Below are positions 12,501-27,500 of a DNA stretch of 64,000 nucleotides, piece by piece. This DNA comes from Hyposmocoma kahamanoa (taxonomy: Eukaryota > Arthropoda > Insecta > Lepidoptera > Cosmopterigidae). The notes under the pieces are model-generated. The model did not search any database, was not told the origin of the DNA, and saw only the letters and a list, made by a program, of their open reading frames with translations. The position numbers and the translations under genes were made by a program. The stretch is taken from assembly GCF_003589595.1 (NCBI RefSeq), contig NW_020653715.1:3132134-3196133 (forward strand), written 5' to 3'. Positions within the stretch are counted from its first letter, which is position 1; the number at the start of each line of letters is the position of its first letter.

Positions 12501-15500
12501 CATTCCAGCGAAATTGACGCTTTCGTTCCGATCCGCCTCAATGTAAACTGAGCTTTAGGCGAGTGTGTATCATTATCGTTTACATTAGTTGATGGTCAAT
12601 AAGCGGCAGCCCTCTAAACCTTAAAAATTTACCATGTTGCGTTTAATTTGTTATGATAATTTAACATTTGCCATTTATCTACGTCGACGTTTTAAACAAT
12701 TGATTACAATTTAATTTTTATTTTTTACTTTTATGAATAATTTATCCTTCTATGTTGTCGTTTTATTAATTTATTTCACCTTTTATTTATTCAACCGCGG
12801 CGTAGCCCAGGAAGGTAATGCTTTTTGCTCGCCCGTATGTATGTTTGTAAGTATCCCATCGAAAACATTTCATGTAAAAAAGAAGCTATTTCTGTTTATC
12901 TCGTTTACATCAAGTATTTTAAAAATCATTAGTGCCAACAGTCATGCGCTCGTATAGCTTTGATTAAAAAAACACTCGAAACTATCAACGTGTTTAATAA
13001 GAACACAAGATGTTCTTTTTAGCCACGGGACAAAGTAAAAAAAAAGCTACGTTTTTGTGCAATACAATTAGTCGTTAATCATTATTAATTGACAATTTCA
13101 ACATGACATACGCTGGTTAGGCAGTTTTAATTTCCTACAGAATAACTTGAATCGAAAGTATGTATGTAGCGAGGTTGTTGTTATTTATAGTTCATCAATG
13201 GCATGCGTCAGTGCGTACGGCTTCATGAATTGTGACGTCACACATCACGATCACTGCCAATCATCGGAGGACATCACACACGCTTCTCCAACTTTTAAGG
13301 CCTCTACACACGTAGCGGAATACAAGCGACTATAATACGCGTTACTACGCTCAACACATACTTTCGAAATTTATACTATATCGACGGGTGAAGGGCCAAT
13401 TGTATTAAGCGCCATTTTTTGAAATGTTCAGGAGAGCGATTTAAAGATTACGATTTTGGAAAAATCATATAATAAAAACTTGTGAATATTTTTTTTACAA
13501 AAGTAACAAAAGCGGTTTTCTTTTAAAACCCGTCAAAATTCTGTGTTACTCTCAAGTAAATGAACTTAATAATTCCGAAAATAAATGTCGCTTGATACAA
13601 AACACCCTTATTTTGGAATAAGGCTAATTGATTTATCCACCACCGGTCCTAACTACTGGACGCAAGGAAAATGGTTTAAATGGATTTATTTACAACTGTT
13701 TCTAGAGTAAGGCTAAATATATCAACCACAGAGCTACAAATCGAATAGAATGACGTTATTTGGCTTTAACACCAAATTCTGTACATTTTAGGAGGAATTT
13801 ATATTGATTTATACGACCCATTTATAATAAAATGAATTTTATGAAATGACACAAAATAACGATGTTTTATAACAATGGTTGTTAATACAAGAAAAAATGC
13901 ATGAAATTAAAAAACCGACTTCAAAAGTTCGTGGAATTACATCTATTTCCCAAGTTGTATTGAAATCGGTTACCGGAAAACGCACGAAACCGGAGTCATC
14001 CCCTAATTTGCCACCCTTAGAAGTGGAATATTTTTGTGGTATTATTTTCGGTTGCAATCATTGACTTACAATTATATGGACGTCGGGTCCGCGCTAAAAA
14101 GTGTCCGCACTTGTAAGGCGCTAAAATCGTATACAGAGCGCGACACTCCGCTTTAGTCTTCATTTGTTCTACTGACAGCGCGATACTGCGATGACATAAC
14201 AATTTAAATTTCGAATAGGTTGACTTGGGACATTTTTTTCGTGGTTTTTGTATTAGACCCGTCGTCCATTTATTTGTAAGTCAATGGTTGCAATGATAAT
14301 AAATTACTTAACCGACATTCTTTGCCCAAATGAAATGACGGCTAAATGGTTTAAGCGGCACGTTTCTACCGTTTTAGATATTACTCGTGCGTTACATGAC
14401 CATCGTCGATTATGTTAACAACACAATAGATCGTTCATTTCTTTGGAGCATTGATAGGTGTACTTTAGCAGCAGACCTTAAGTAGCAGTAGACCTCCTTA
14501 TGAAAGGGTACGTCCTGGGAAGTACTGCCACCTTACTTATTTCTGCCGCGTGTAATGTGAACATTAGACTGCTAACATATTGACTGCATGTTTGCAGTTA
14601 ACGCGTGCAGTCGTAATTAACTTCTTGCAGTCGTGGTCTGGGCTCGACTCCGATGATTAAAATTAGGGTGATGCCACACGGGTTTTGCCGGTGCGTTGCG
14701 TCGTTACGCTATTATTTCAAAGGACTGAGTGTCACTCGAACTGTTCCATCGAAACGCGCTGCTTCAACGCACCATGTGTGGCATGTCGTTCTGATTTATA
14801 TGTAGTACAACGCAGTTACGACGACGCAACGCCGAAACAACGCCCGTATCGCATTTCCCTTATATTTTACGAACTATACTCTTGTTCGTTATTATTATGG
14901 ATACGGAGATCACAAAACGTATTCTTTCGATCTGACTGGTAGCCACATTGAAGCAATGGGAGCTGCGCTAGTGCGTGTCCATTTTAATCGAAGGATTTTT
15001 GTTTGTGTTGTTCGTTTTTTGTATCAATAATAATAACAAATTAGTAGAATATTTTTACAAAATTAGTAACAACGTAATGATGTGCAATAAAAATAAAGCG
15101 TAGACATAAGTAATAATAAGTAAATTATTTTATATTGTTCCGGGTAGCGTATGAAACAATATATTGTATGTCATGTACATATATATATGTATGTTGAAAA
15201 TCATAAATATCATTACTATTCGCTTGATGGTTGTGTTAGGGTTTCACTCACTGAGCGCTCGTTGCTGTTTTTATTTTAAAACTTGTCAAGCGCAAAGGGT
15301 TCAGTATTTTCGTTACCTTTTCATTTGTACTTTATTATTATTATTAATAAAACCTGTTTTCCAGTGCTACGACCTCATCGGTGAAGACACCAAACGACGG
15401 CCAGAAAGAGGGAGATTTGAAGCAGTTCAATGTAGAACAGAGGTTCGCGGACAGACGGTACAAGGTCACGAGTGCTAGGACATACTTCTACACAAATGAA

Positions 15501-18500
15501 GCGGCTTGCGAGAAGAACATGGGACATTTTCTAAAGAGCATTGAGGCTGTACACGGTATGTACTTTGACATTAAAAATTAATAGCACTTCGTTCTAGGGA
15601 AGGACTGCCACCTTACCTATTTCTGCCGCCAAGTGATAATATAAACATTACTGCTTTCCGATTTCGAAGGGTAAGAGTGCTGGTGACATTACAGGCACAT
15701 GAGACTTGTCTACTTATGTATCAGCGATGCGCGTAATGGCAGTGCCCCTGTCAGTGGCACTGTTCAGACAGGGCTGTCGCTTATCACGACTAGTTCGTTC
15801 TGTGAAAAAAAGAAACTGGATTTAATATGGGTTACCCAACACCTCTAATTATGTTTCCGAAGTTCAAGTTCATGATTTATCACATAATCTGAGATTCCAA
15901 GCAATTTGTGTTTTACGTAAGTTGACGAATGCAGTAATGTAATATACTCTCTTACAATAGAGAAAGCTCACAATCCTCAGAAGTATTTATTACGGAATAC
16001 GAGACATGAAATTTCATTGCAATTAAAAGTGTACCTTAACTTTGTTAGTTATAAGGTTAATACTTGGTTAGAGTTACGCGGTAAGGTTTCTCGAAAACGT
16101 GTAATACATAATCGGTATCAAAGTACAGTAAGTGCACTTGACTAATCTACTTAAAGCTTTCACTTATTATAGCGATGCCATATGATACGTTGCGTCGACG
16201 TTGCGACACTTGAGCGGTGACGCTGCGTTGTACTGCATAAAAATTAGAATCGCATGCCACATGATGCGTTGAAACGGCGCTCGGCGACGTAACGCGTGGG
16301 TATCGGACAAGACGGCAGAAGACGAGGGGTGTTGAGATGCGTAAGTGGCGTTACGTTGCGACACCGCATTGTTCGTATGATATTACGTACATTGAAATCA
16401 TAGCGTTGCGTCGCCACGCACCGGCAGCGTCTGTGTGTCACATATATAAATGTATACTATACCTATTTCTGTCGCCAAGCAGTAATGTGAGCATTTAAAA
16501 GCTCACTTGGAGATCGAGAGTAGACCCCCTGATGTGTCAATATTTTTTATGGCTTTAGCCACTGGCCCATTAACCAAAAATTACATAAAAATCCGTTCCG
16601 TTTCGTGGGATTACGTTCCGTTTTACTTTACATAGTATAAAAAATGCCTAACGATTTTCTGGAAATTGCAGGCCAAAAATAATTCAGACTTTCGAGATTT
16701 TTTGAGAGCTCTTTACAAAAAACCAACTAATAGCCTGGTTAAATTTTCCATTTATTTTAGTACCACTAAAGGAACAACTCCTTTATTGTAAAGTTGATGG
16801 TAAAGAAAGAAAAGGCTGTAAAAAGACAAGAAAGGGTATATAAAAACAGGTACAACAGTATAAAACATTCTCTTACTACGGATTAACAAAAACAGTCCAG
16901 ACACTTACACCAAAAGGGCGGAGTTATGCGGTATTACAGATTGGTATTAAAATTGGCAAGTGCCAATCAAGCTGCTAATCAAGTGATTAGCAGTAGTTAT
17001 CACAAATTGTTATCAAAATTGGCACATGATTGAAATGAAATGAAATGATTGAAATGAAATGATTATTTATTTTTTCTCAACACAAGAACTTAAACTAATA
17101 TAAATTTCATTAGACTAACAATATGAGAAATTGAAACACTTGTGAGAGACTGGAGACCGTACTAGGCAACTAAACCTGTATTACAGCTCACCAGGCCCTC
17201 GCCCTCTCAGACTAGTCTTATATAAAATCAAGAAAAGGAATAAAAGAACTGTTGAGAATACAAAATTAACTTAAAACTAACATGCAAGTTAATGTGTGAA
17301 GGTTTAAATGTGCGTTATTGTAAGTGTGTGTATGTGTGTGTGTATGTGTGTGTGTGTATATGTGTGTGTGTGTTTAAGTATGATGAGTGCACGATTAGTA
17401 GTAGCTATTACTAATCGGTATTATAACCGGTAAAGGAACCAAAATTAGACGCAATTGAAACTTTACCAGTACTGTACGCTGCCGCGATCGAGCAGGGAGC
17501 GATGATGGAACGAAAGAAAATCAGAATGGCGTGGCAAAGGAATTAAAGAACGATTCAAAATTTAAAAACGAGTGGCCAGGAACTGGAGAAAAGGCGATAA
17601 AAAGGTGGGATGACGACGTAAGGAGGTTACATATGAGTAGATGTCCCGGCTACGTGAGCTAAGCTAAGTTAGCTTAGCTTTCTTCGCGGTGTAGCCTATT
17701 TTTTATTAGGTGGAAATTTTATGCTCAACATATCGCACTGTTGTTACAATAGTGTTGTAACTCAAAATATGTGAAATTCAATATTATATAATTATTGAAC
17801 GTAAAACTTGATTCTCTATACGTCAATAAAACCGTCGTTAGAATATTGTAAGAAATAATTAAAAGATTCTCCTTCTCTTTTGTATCATCTATATATATAT
17901 ATCATTTCTTCCATATATCATTTCTTCCATATATCATTTCGTAACGACCACAACCACTCTGTCAAGAGTACACGTTAGTTAACAGCTGATATGGCTTGCC
18001 TCACGACATGTCGCTATCTCTCTCTGTTAGTGGACTCATTCGTGCACTCATGTAAAGGACCGCCCACTGCAGATTTTATTTGGTCGGTCCATCGAATGGG
18101 TTACCATCTGCGCAGTCTAGTGCCCTCCACTCTGCCTTGCACAAGACCTCTATACAACAAGACGCTTTATGGAGTCAAAATTCCGTCTTGAGACGTGACC
18201 GAGGAATTTCAGGATGCGAGTTTGTACCACAGTAGACAGACGCTGCTTGATGCCGTGTTTTTGGAAAACGGAGGTGTTTGAACGAAAGTCTGTCTGTAAG
18301 ATATCTACTTAACTCCTAATGAGCCACTGGCCAAAATAGTCCTTATTTTGGAATTTACTATTAGTAGGAAATTACGCGTCTGTCATAAACTATAACGTAT
18401 ATATAAATTTTAATGATCTTTCACGGGAAGTGGGTAATTCGTTTTTCATCGTTTCTGAGAAAATACACTTTCTGAGTTAATACACTATTGATTTAATAGT

Positions 18501-21500
18501 GCGATATCTTTAGTTACATATCTGATCAATATTTTCAGATGCCACAAAGAGCACTGGGTTAATGGCTATAAAGCTCACCGCTCTCGGAAGGCCGCAGTTA
18601 CTTGTAAGTTACATCATGCGTATTTATTTACTATTAGTTATGTATTATCTGTAGTGTTCATGAATAGTAAGCAGTTTATGTAAAATCATAATATGGTGAC
18701 AGCCTTGTATGTACATTTTTGAAGTGTCTATTTTTGTAAAGAATAATTATAAACTTTTTAAAAGGACTCGGGATGTTCACAATAGAAATGTAAGAGACCC
18801 CCCACTCTAGCGTCTTTCGAGCGATAGCGTCTTGCCAACAAACGCACAGCGTTGACGCGATGTCCACACGACCTCGACGCTACCAACCATTACCAACTAC
18901 CTGACTGTACCCGACAGTCGGCGCTATTCAGCAGTCGCTCAGTGCTGGCGTTGCATCCATGTGTGGATGCAAATCCACAAATTAGTTAGTGATACTGCGT
19001 TGGGTGTCGCGGGCACGGACCTTGGGTCGACGACGCTGTGTGGGTATATGGGGGTTCTCTAAGGTACACAGATAGATTATAATTGTTAATCACAGTAGTT
19101 ACCAAATTAAGTCACTACCAGAGACAATCTGGGGCCATGTATTTGAAAATATGTAATACTTTAACCTTCTGATATAAATAATAATAATTCATTTAAACGT
19201 AAGCTGATGTCATGGCTGAGAGATAAAAACTTCTTTTCATATAAAGCTCTCCAAATTTGACTATAGTATAATTAATTTGACCTGAAATGACATGAATTTA
19301 TTATATTTTTTTTTTATTTGTACTTCTATATGACATGACTATTACTTACTTATAACATGTATAATTAATAACTCTAATTACTTTATTAAAATTAGCATCA
19401 TACTTATAAAATTTGTAATGTAATAAAATTTAAAATTTACATGTCAGTTTTAATAAAATATGAAAACTGTTACTATACACCATCTGTTGTAAAATATATT
19501 TTATGCAAATAAATATCAATCAAATCAGATTGTTACCTACAGAATCGGTTGCCGGGCCACAAAAAATACGAGCGTTTTCAATCAAGTTGGTGGCTGTGGA
19601 ATATCGTACCTACATCTAAACCCTTGGACGCTATGTCTTTGACACCGATAATACCGTCAACGATATTATCGTCCTCGAAATAGATATTGACAAATTGCAG
19701 TCTTGATCGGCTGTTTGAGATAACGTACTGCGCGGACGTGCGCTAGCTTTTCACAATTTGTTGGGTTAGTATATCGGTATATATTATTTAATTTTTTATA
19801 TTTCTTTCATTCAGACAACGGGGTCCATAAATTGGTTAGTAACAGTTTTCTTAGTGACTATGTTAGTAAAAAGAAAAAAGAAACATTAGCAGAAATAATA
19901 CTTAATACTAATATTTAATGGTGTTTGTCAGCAAATTCTTTTTCTCACAAACACCTTTTGCTAACAAGCACCTGAAGGAAATGGCGCATAATGGGGGAAT
20001 CACGTCTCCCTACCAACGTCATCAGGATGGAGTTGGCGCTGGCCCGCAATCTGCAGACCAGCGAGGCTGTCTTTTTGCTTTTGGTATAGATGTCGACCAA
20101 CGCCCTACGACATTCGAAACTTTATATTTAAAGAATTAAGGATAAATTCAATTTCGTTAAATTTCCAGATGCAGTTATCGGAAGTGATTATGCGTGCTCG
20201 TAACTACATGCAGCAGATGAGTGGCGGTAAGGGGAACGTCATGACGCAGAAAAAGACCATCGACGACTTCAACCGTTACTTCGGAGATAACAAAAACAAA
20301 CCAGAAGTACAAGAGTTTTTGAAAAAAATCACTACCGATAGTAAGGGGTAAGTGTGTATTATTCTTTTTATCGTATCGATGGCATACACTATGAGGCTGC
20401 GAATCGATTTACCTCATGTTTTCAGTTAAGAGTAAAACACCCGGCGACTTTTAGCAGTACACTTGGATTTTATAGGCGATTTAATCGGTGCAAACGCGCG
20501 ACTGCATCGATACAAACGATGTCGATGCATTCGCCTATAAATCCCAAGTGTAGCGATGAAATCGCGCCTTTGTATCGATGATTCATTGCCCGTGGTCCAA
20601 CTGCGTAGTCCTACTAGTAGTACCAAGGGCAATGTTTTTTGCTCGTGGTTCTACCAATAGGACTACGGGCAATATAGTATGGGCATTGGACCGGGTAATA
20701 CAGTCACCATCAATATTAATAATGTTGCTGGTTCTGAGCTAACTACAATTGTTCTCTAGGATGATCCCTGTGACAGTTCACAAAAAAACGCAGGATATAA
20801 TCTTGTAATAAAGTGCACTGTTTAATGTATTTTATAAATTATTTCTGTAAGTATCGCTTTTAAGTGAAAATATTGTGCGGTGCGTGCAGTCACTGATGAA
20901 TGCTTTGGAATGGCGACTGATCAGGCCAAGAAACTCGGTCTAGGGTGAAATAAGACTATAAATTCTAAGTATTCCAGTTACCAGTGCCCATACCAACCCC
21001 TTACCTAGAGGTACTACCCGATCAGTAGGTCCAATGCCCATACAATGTTGCCTGTACTTCTACTGGTAGAACCACGAGCAAGAAACGTTGCCCTTGGTAC
21101 TACTAGTAGAACTACGCAGTAGGACCACGGTCAATGAATCGTATCGATGCAGTCGTGCGCTTACATCGCGTTTGCATCACTGCTTAAAATCGCCGTGTGT
21201 AACCGATCTAATGCGTGAAGACGGTTACAACTGCATGCAGTTAATGAGTGAAGTCGTTATCAACTTCATGCAGTCGAGATCTCGGCTGTATGAAGTTGAT
21301 TACGACGAACTTGATCAATTTGAGGAGGTGAGCAAATCAATTATGTGAGCCGATAGACACGTTGCGAGCTGACAGCTGTCCTGTATGTCATGCCACCCAC
21401 TTGTTTCGCTTGCAGCCCTCGTAAAAATAGAATTGATATTGCCCGACTATTGTACTATACGTATGACTATAGTAAATCATTTCTTTATTACGCTTCTTTG

Positions 21501-24500
21501 GGACGCTAGCAATGCAGTTGACATTTACCACGAGAATAATATTTCTGGCATTTGAGATGAACACGTGGTTAAGCTATGATAGACGAATTTTTTCGATCAA
21601 TTCCCAAACTCCACCGCTGAGTCATCTCCAATCATCGGTCGAATCGCTATAACGTTGGGGGTCTTGGGTAGGTATTGCATGCTCAAACATGGAGGTCAAA
21701 TACCCACTTATTTTGTTTTGTTTTTTTATGATACAAAGTGACATGATGAACAAGTCGTGCGCCTGGTGTTAAGCGACACGCCTGTGCATAGCGGTTGCAA
21801 TGCCACTTGAAGCTTTAAATCGCAAAGATCTGAGGGGCACTGCCACTATGCCTGTCAAATTGAGATGTAAGTTGGCAAGTCCCATGTGCCTGATATTCCA
21901 CCAAAAAAGATAGGAGAAAATCTGCTTTATCGATGAACGGCTCTGAACTCCTTAGACGAAATCCGTTCTCCGAAATGGATGTTGATTCGGCGTGGATTTG
22001 TCAATGTCCCGAGTTTTTTAATATTTTTTTGGCATCCAGGCAAGTGGAAGTTGGCAACACGTAAAATAGGCAAATCTCTCAAATAGTACCGTTTATACTT
22101 CATGATTGTACTGTCTGTGCTCCGTATAAAATATTATGCACGCATGGCCAACAGTAAATAAAAATTTTTTTACACTTCACTGACTCGGACAGTCTTTCTT
22201 TCTCGTTAGAAATCTGCGCGCAAAAACGTTTTTTGGTTTTTGAAATTCGAACTTGGCGATGGATTGTGGTGCATCCTTATTTTTTTTCATCCTCTAAGGA
22301 TGTATTTAACTTTTTCTTTCGATGAAAAAAAACCATAATGACATGTTCAACTAACTACGCGATGTGTCGTACATTACTTATGTTGTGTAAATCCGTTGGT
22401 TGATTTTATTCTTATTATTGTTGACATTAAATTGACAATGATAACTGATTTGTTTATTAAAACTGATTTGTTAAGTTCAACTGTTTTTCTTTCATCTACC
22501 ATTTTCCTCGCTATAGTTTGGTGAAAAGTTGTGTGTTTCGCTCGGCAGCAAGGCTATTTTGCGTTTCGTGTCTTAAAACCTTCGCTTGCTCACGAGAGAA
22601 ATAAAATATAGGTCATACAAATATTTCCGCGGTTCGAGAATCGAACCAGCAGCTTGATTTTGATTGCCTCTCCCGATTGGAAACTGCGTCTTTTTCGAGT
22701 CGAGGCGCATAATTGCGATTCACAACTGGCCGATCGGAAACTTTGACATTTCAAATCGGAACAATGGTTCATTTAACTCGCAAATTAGAAAGATATAGTT
22801 GGAATGGGGGGTTTACTCTCGGTCTCCGTCCGACATCCGTCCGAAACAATTATTGCCAAATAAGCAATACTTGACCAAATGAAAAGACGCGTGATGCGAA
22901 TGAAGCTTCATACTGGATACTTGCCTTTTAATTTTGTCGAATATTACTTATTTCACAGTAATTGTTTCGGACGGATGTCGGACGGAGATCGAGAGTGGCC
23001 CCCCCGGTTCATCTTCTCGCTCGGAAACCCATCTGATTACGAGACTACTCGATCGTTGCGATTCCGATTTTAATCAAAATCATCACGCAGACCAGCATGG
23101 TAATCATTCGGCCACTGAGGCAGTTAATAATGCAAGAAGACTAAAACTAGGGAAGATATTGTAATACTGTGCTAACACGCATTTTCCACTAAGCGGCTAG
23201 TCGCAGGTGGCTGACCGCGCGCGTATCCTATTTATCCAAATAAGTAATTATGCCATATACGTCTGTGCATTATACCCATTGACGCGGCTGCGACTATGAA
23301 GTAAAACTAGCCACTACGACTGCGGTCCCTCGCGGCTAGTCGCTTAGTGGAAAATCATAGATAACCTCTTGTCTATGTGGAAAATGGTACTAGTGATGCA
23401 AGAAGGAAGTCATATTATATTATAAAATGTATTTTAGGGATCGTCGTTTAACCTAAAATCCCTTTATATACATTTTTAAGACTTTAAAAATATAGGAATG
23501 AATTCCTCTTGCATTGAAATAAATTAATAAAATTGAATAAAATCCAGACTTCATTTAAAATAATAAGATATTTCCATATAACGTTCTTGCTTTGTAAACA
23601 ATAGGACGTTTGGTAACGTTCATTAGCGTATAGTAGCGGCAGTTTGACGTTCGATGTTGTGAATAAAAATGAAAAGCGATCGGTCGACAACTGAGTTATC
23701 GTAAGGTTCAGATTGGCATCTTTGGGCATTGTCGTAAGCGTTTATCTACAAATTATAAGTAAACACATGTGAACGTAAATTCCAATTGGTAGGTAGGTGC
23801 AAAAATAAATTTCATTTAAAATAAATCGTTTAAAAACGTCATAAATTTCTCAAGAGATGGCGCTCCGGCTAAAAAGTCGCTAAAAACCAAAAACAAAGAT
23901 CTGCAACAAACACATGGAAAAATTCGTGAGGTCCGTTGGTTTGTTCTGTGACTTAGTTGGCATAGCGTCTGGCACGGTTTGCTGGGAGACGTTGGTTCGA
24001 ATCCAACTGGATTTAAGTGATAATTTTTTCTAAGTGTTCGTTATCTTTGTTTAATAATTATAAAAATAAATCTTTCACGTTTTTTCTTGTCCGAGCAGGC
24101 GCTGAAAGGTCCTATGACTTTTCTCTTGCGATAGTTATGTAAACTGGCATTATGCAGGGCAATGCTCTTGGCAATAGCGAGCGGTAGCTTTTAAAAATTG
24201 CAAATGAATCAGTTTAGATCGTAATACTGGCTTCAGGCCAAATGTGTGTCTTAACTGTGACGTACAGACCCGAGGCACTCGGACTCGACGCGACACCGTG
24301 GCGTCGGAATACACTCATAAAAAATCACAAATTGATTTACGTCAAGTTTAGGGCCCACTGAAAATCAGCGTCACAGCCTTTTCTCGGTGGTGACAATAGC
24401 TGAGTCCTGTTACGAGTACATACGCCACAGCCGCGCACATGACACTTAATCTAATTGTGTTAAATATTTCATGTTTGCTTTGTTGTTGTGTATGATTGTA

Positions 24501-27500
24501 TTTTTATTCCTTTTTTTCCAGTTATTTTTATTTTAATTTTTTGTTTTAATGTAGCTTCATCTTTTTTTTATATTCACTTTATTACTGTGTATATTTTTGT
24601 TGTAGCGTAGTAATAAAAGATTTCTATTCTATTCTATTCTATTCTATTCTAATCAATCAATTAATCGATTTGTTTTTGGGATAAGGTACAAGTCAACGAC
24701 TTCAATCTATAGATAAATAGTTCCAAACAAAACACTATCAATAGTGATATTGGGGATGACCTGGGCAGGCAGATAATATTGAGTGTTTACCAATGGTATT
24801 TATCCGTAGTTGGGAAATTAATGTAAAGCTTTAGCAAACTCGCTAATAGTTGCACAATACTTTCCATTTTCATTTGACCCAGGGGCCTTCCGCTTACTAT
24901 TTATAATTATTATATTACTAAAAAAAAAAAACGAATTAAGTAAAAGAAAAAAGGTACATACAGTCGAGTTGTTGAAATTATTGATAGTATGTTATGTACT
25001 TTTCCTTGCTGAAAGGCAAAGATCTTTAGACCATGCAGCCTAGTCAAGTACATAGATATCGTTGAGTCTTTTTTTGTAATTTTTAAATTTATATGGTAAC
25101 TCTAGTAACTGTTATAATCATATAATACTTTATTGTTGTGTAGTCAGAAACTGCTGCTTATTAATCTATGATTTATGTTTTTACTTCTTTTGTTTTAACA
25201 CGCGTCATTACATGCTTGTAAAACGAGATGGATAGTGCGAAATTTTTTATACTATTTCGCGATTATCAAATATAATACCTACACAAATTAATCAAATTGA
25301 TGATCAAATGAGCTTATCTGTACGTGAATTTCGATTACCTACAATTGAAATTGGAGACTTGTCACTTGGCTATAAATCTGTTAATAGATCGCTAAGAATG
25401 AATCTGCGAAATGTAATAACGAAATTTGAGCAACACAGCGATGTAACATTGATTGAAAAGTTCCTTCGATTTCGGGTCGCCAGAAACCATCCGGATCGAA
25501 GGGGTTTTTTCTTAGTGTTCGATCTTTGTGTTAATTAATAATTTTAACAAATAATTGGAGTCATTTCACAAAAAATAATTGAATATAGTGGTAGTAAAAC
25601 ATATTGAAATTTGATTATTTCAAGTGTGATTTGTTTACCTACTTATGAAATAAGTATAAATATTATGATTTTCTTCACGTAACAATAGTTATTTGTTATG
25701 CAAGGCTGCGAAATTGTTGTTTGACGCGAGTGTTTGTATTGAAACCTGACCAAGGGAAGGACGCGAGTGATTAAATAATAGAATCCTGGGCGTAGCGAGG
25801 GTTTCAAGACACGAGACGCAAAACAACTTTGCTGCCGAGCGAAACACACAACTTTTCACCTCACTAGAGGAAAATGGTAGATGAAAGAAAAACAGCTGAA
25901 CAATAGCAAATTAGTTTTATTAAACAAATTAGTTATCGTTGTCTATGTCAACAAAAATGAGAATAGAATATGCCAACGGATTTATACTACATAAATAATG
26001 TATGAGACAAATCGCGTAGTTGAACGTGTCATTATGTTCTTTTTCATCGAAAGTAAAAGTTAGGTACACCACAATCCATCGTGAAGTTCGAATTTCAAAA
26101 ACCTTTCCACGCTAGCGTGGAAAACGCTTTTCCGCGCAGATTTCTTTTTTTTATTTTATTTTTTTGTTATATAATATCAAGTGACGGGACGAACAAGTCG
26201 TGCGCCTGGTGGTAAGCTACACGCCTGTCCATAACACTTGCAGTGCCACTCAGAACTTTATATCGCAAAGATCTGAAGAGCACTGCCACTGCGCCCGTCA
26301 CCTCGAGATGTAAGTTGACAAGTCCCATGTGCCTGTAATTTCACCAGCACCCTTACCCTGCAAAACCGGAACAAAGTAATGCTGACATTACTACTTGGCG
26401 GCAGAAGTAGGTAAGGTGGCAGTACTTTCCTGGACGAACTCCTTCACAAAAACTCTACTGCTACAAATTTTTTTTAGTTTCTAATGAGAAAGAAAGCCTT
26501 TCCGAGCTAGTGAGGTGAAATAATAATTATTAATTGCAGTATCGTCCACTTGTTCCCGTGGTCAAATATCTTGGACAAGGACATGAATCTATCCGATACG
26601 TTCCGCGTGCCGGACCCTAAGACTGGCCAGATGCGAAGACTCATCAGTCAGATTTCCAAGGAAGAAGAGACCATGTTCAGAAACATGTTGGCTAGGCTTA
26701 ACCATATCATCCAGGTAAGCTACTTTTAAACAAGTCCGCGATAAAGCAACTTACCTTATCGATCTAGAGAACTTTCTTAATCTGTAATAGTGATGCACAG
26801 GCCTAGCTTCGGCTTCGAAATTAGAAAACAGCGCGCTTTTGTAATGTAATACGGTGCTTTACACAATACAGCTGCAACATATACAATATGTATAGGAGGA
26901 TCGACCGATATCGGATGGCGTATGGCGCTCTTTTGCTGCTTTTATAATTAGCGTCTTAAATTGTTGCTTTCGTCACTGACTGTCCTATCCACGGAATAAT
27001 TGTTTTTTTAATGGAAGTGTTTTAAGGCTCGATTACTATCAGAATTGATGTCGCCAAAACTCACACATTGTTAATTTGAAACACTACAAAATCTTGATAT
27101 TGATTGACGTAGTTTCAAATTTAAAAAGAAATAACAAATTCTGGATTGTTAATATAATTTAAACTTTACCCTGTTGGCACATCGTTGAATGTTCAATACC
27201 TATTATTACAAGTGACGACGTTTTGATATTATATAGAAATTTAAATCAATGTGCTGCCATCTAGCGGTTAATTGCTGAACGACGTCGAATTGGAGTTATT
27301 AATTTAGTTCTCCAAAAAAGAAGCGACCATACTGCATACCCCTGTATAAGCTTTACTTTCGTTTCTTGTAACAAACAAATTATTTCGATAAACAGACTAT
27401 TTAAAATTTATTAAAATCAGACTTTCCGATGATACGAAATACCGCCACGGGTAATGCCATTTATACCTACCAGCTGGTTTGTATACCACAACTGAAATCT

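Larger units (their letters stand above)
9772..15364 (+). other. PRODH intron b
   Basis: 5.6 kb. Contains an RTE LINE fragment with TSDs, a tRNA-headed SINE, foldback MITEs and a deleted copy of the CGGTT family. The stretch 12460-13912 has only short ORFs I cannot support; about 14670-14945 and 11640-12090 are GC-richer palindromic sequence, probably MITE remnants. Confidence 0.75.
15556..18538 (+). other. PRODH intron c
   Basis: 3.0 kb of repeats: GACGAAC fragments, a MITE end, a dispersed repeat and LINE 3' ends. About 16160-16440 is a GC-richer block with several GCGTTGCGTC-type palindromic segments also seen at 14670-14945. About 17645-18538 shows nothing recognisable except a short tandem repeat. 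Confidence 0.75.
20348..26539 (+). other. PRODH intron e (largest, 6.2 kb)
   Basis: A nest of foldback and retro-like elements, listed individually. About 24656-25484 has no recognisable feature. Confidence 0.8.

Noticed and set aside
16167..16441. Two overlapping 65-codon minus-strand ORFs
   Set aside because: They fall in a GC-rich palindromic repeat block related to 14670-14945.
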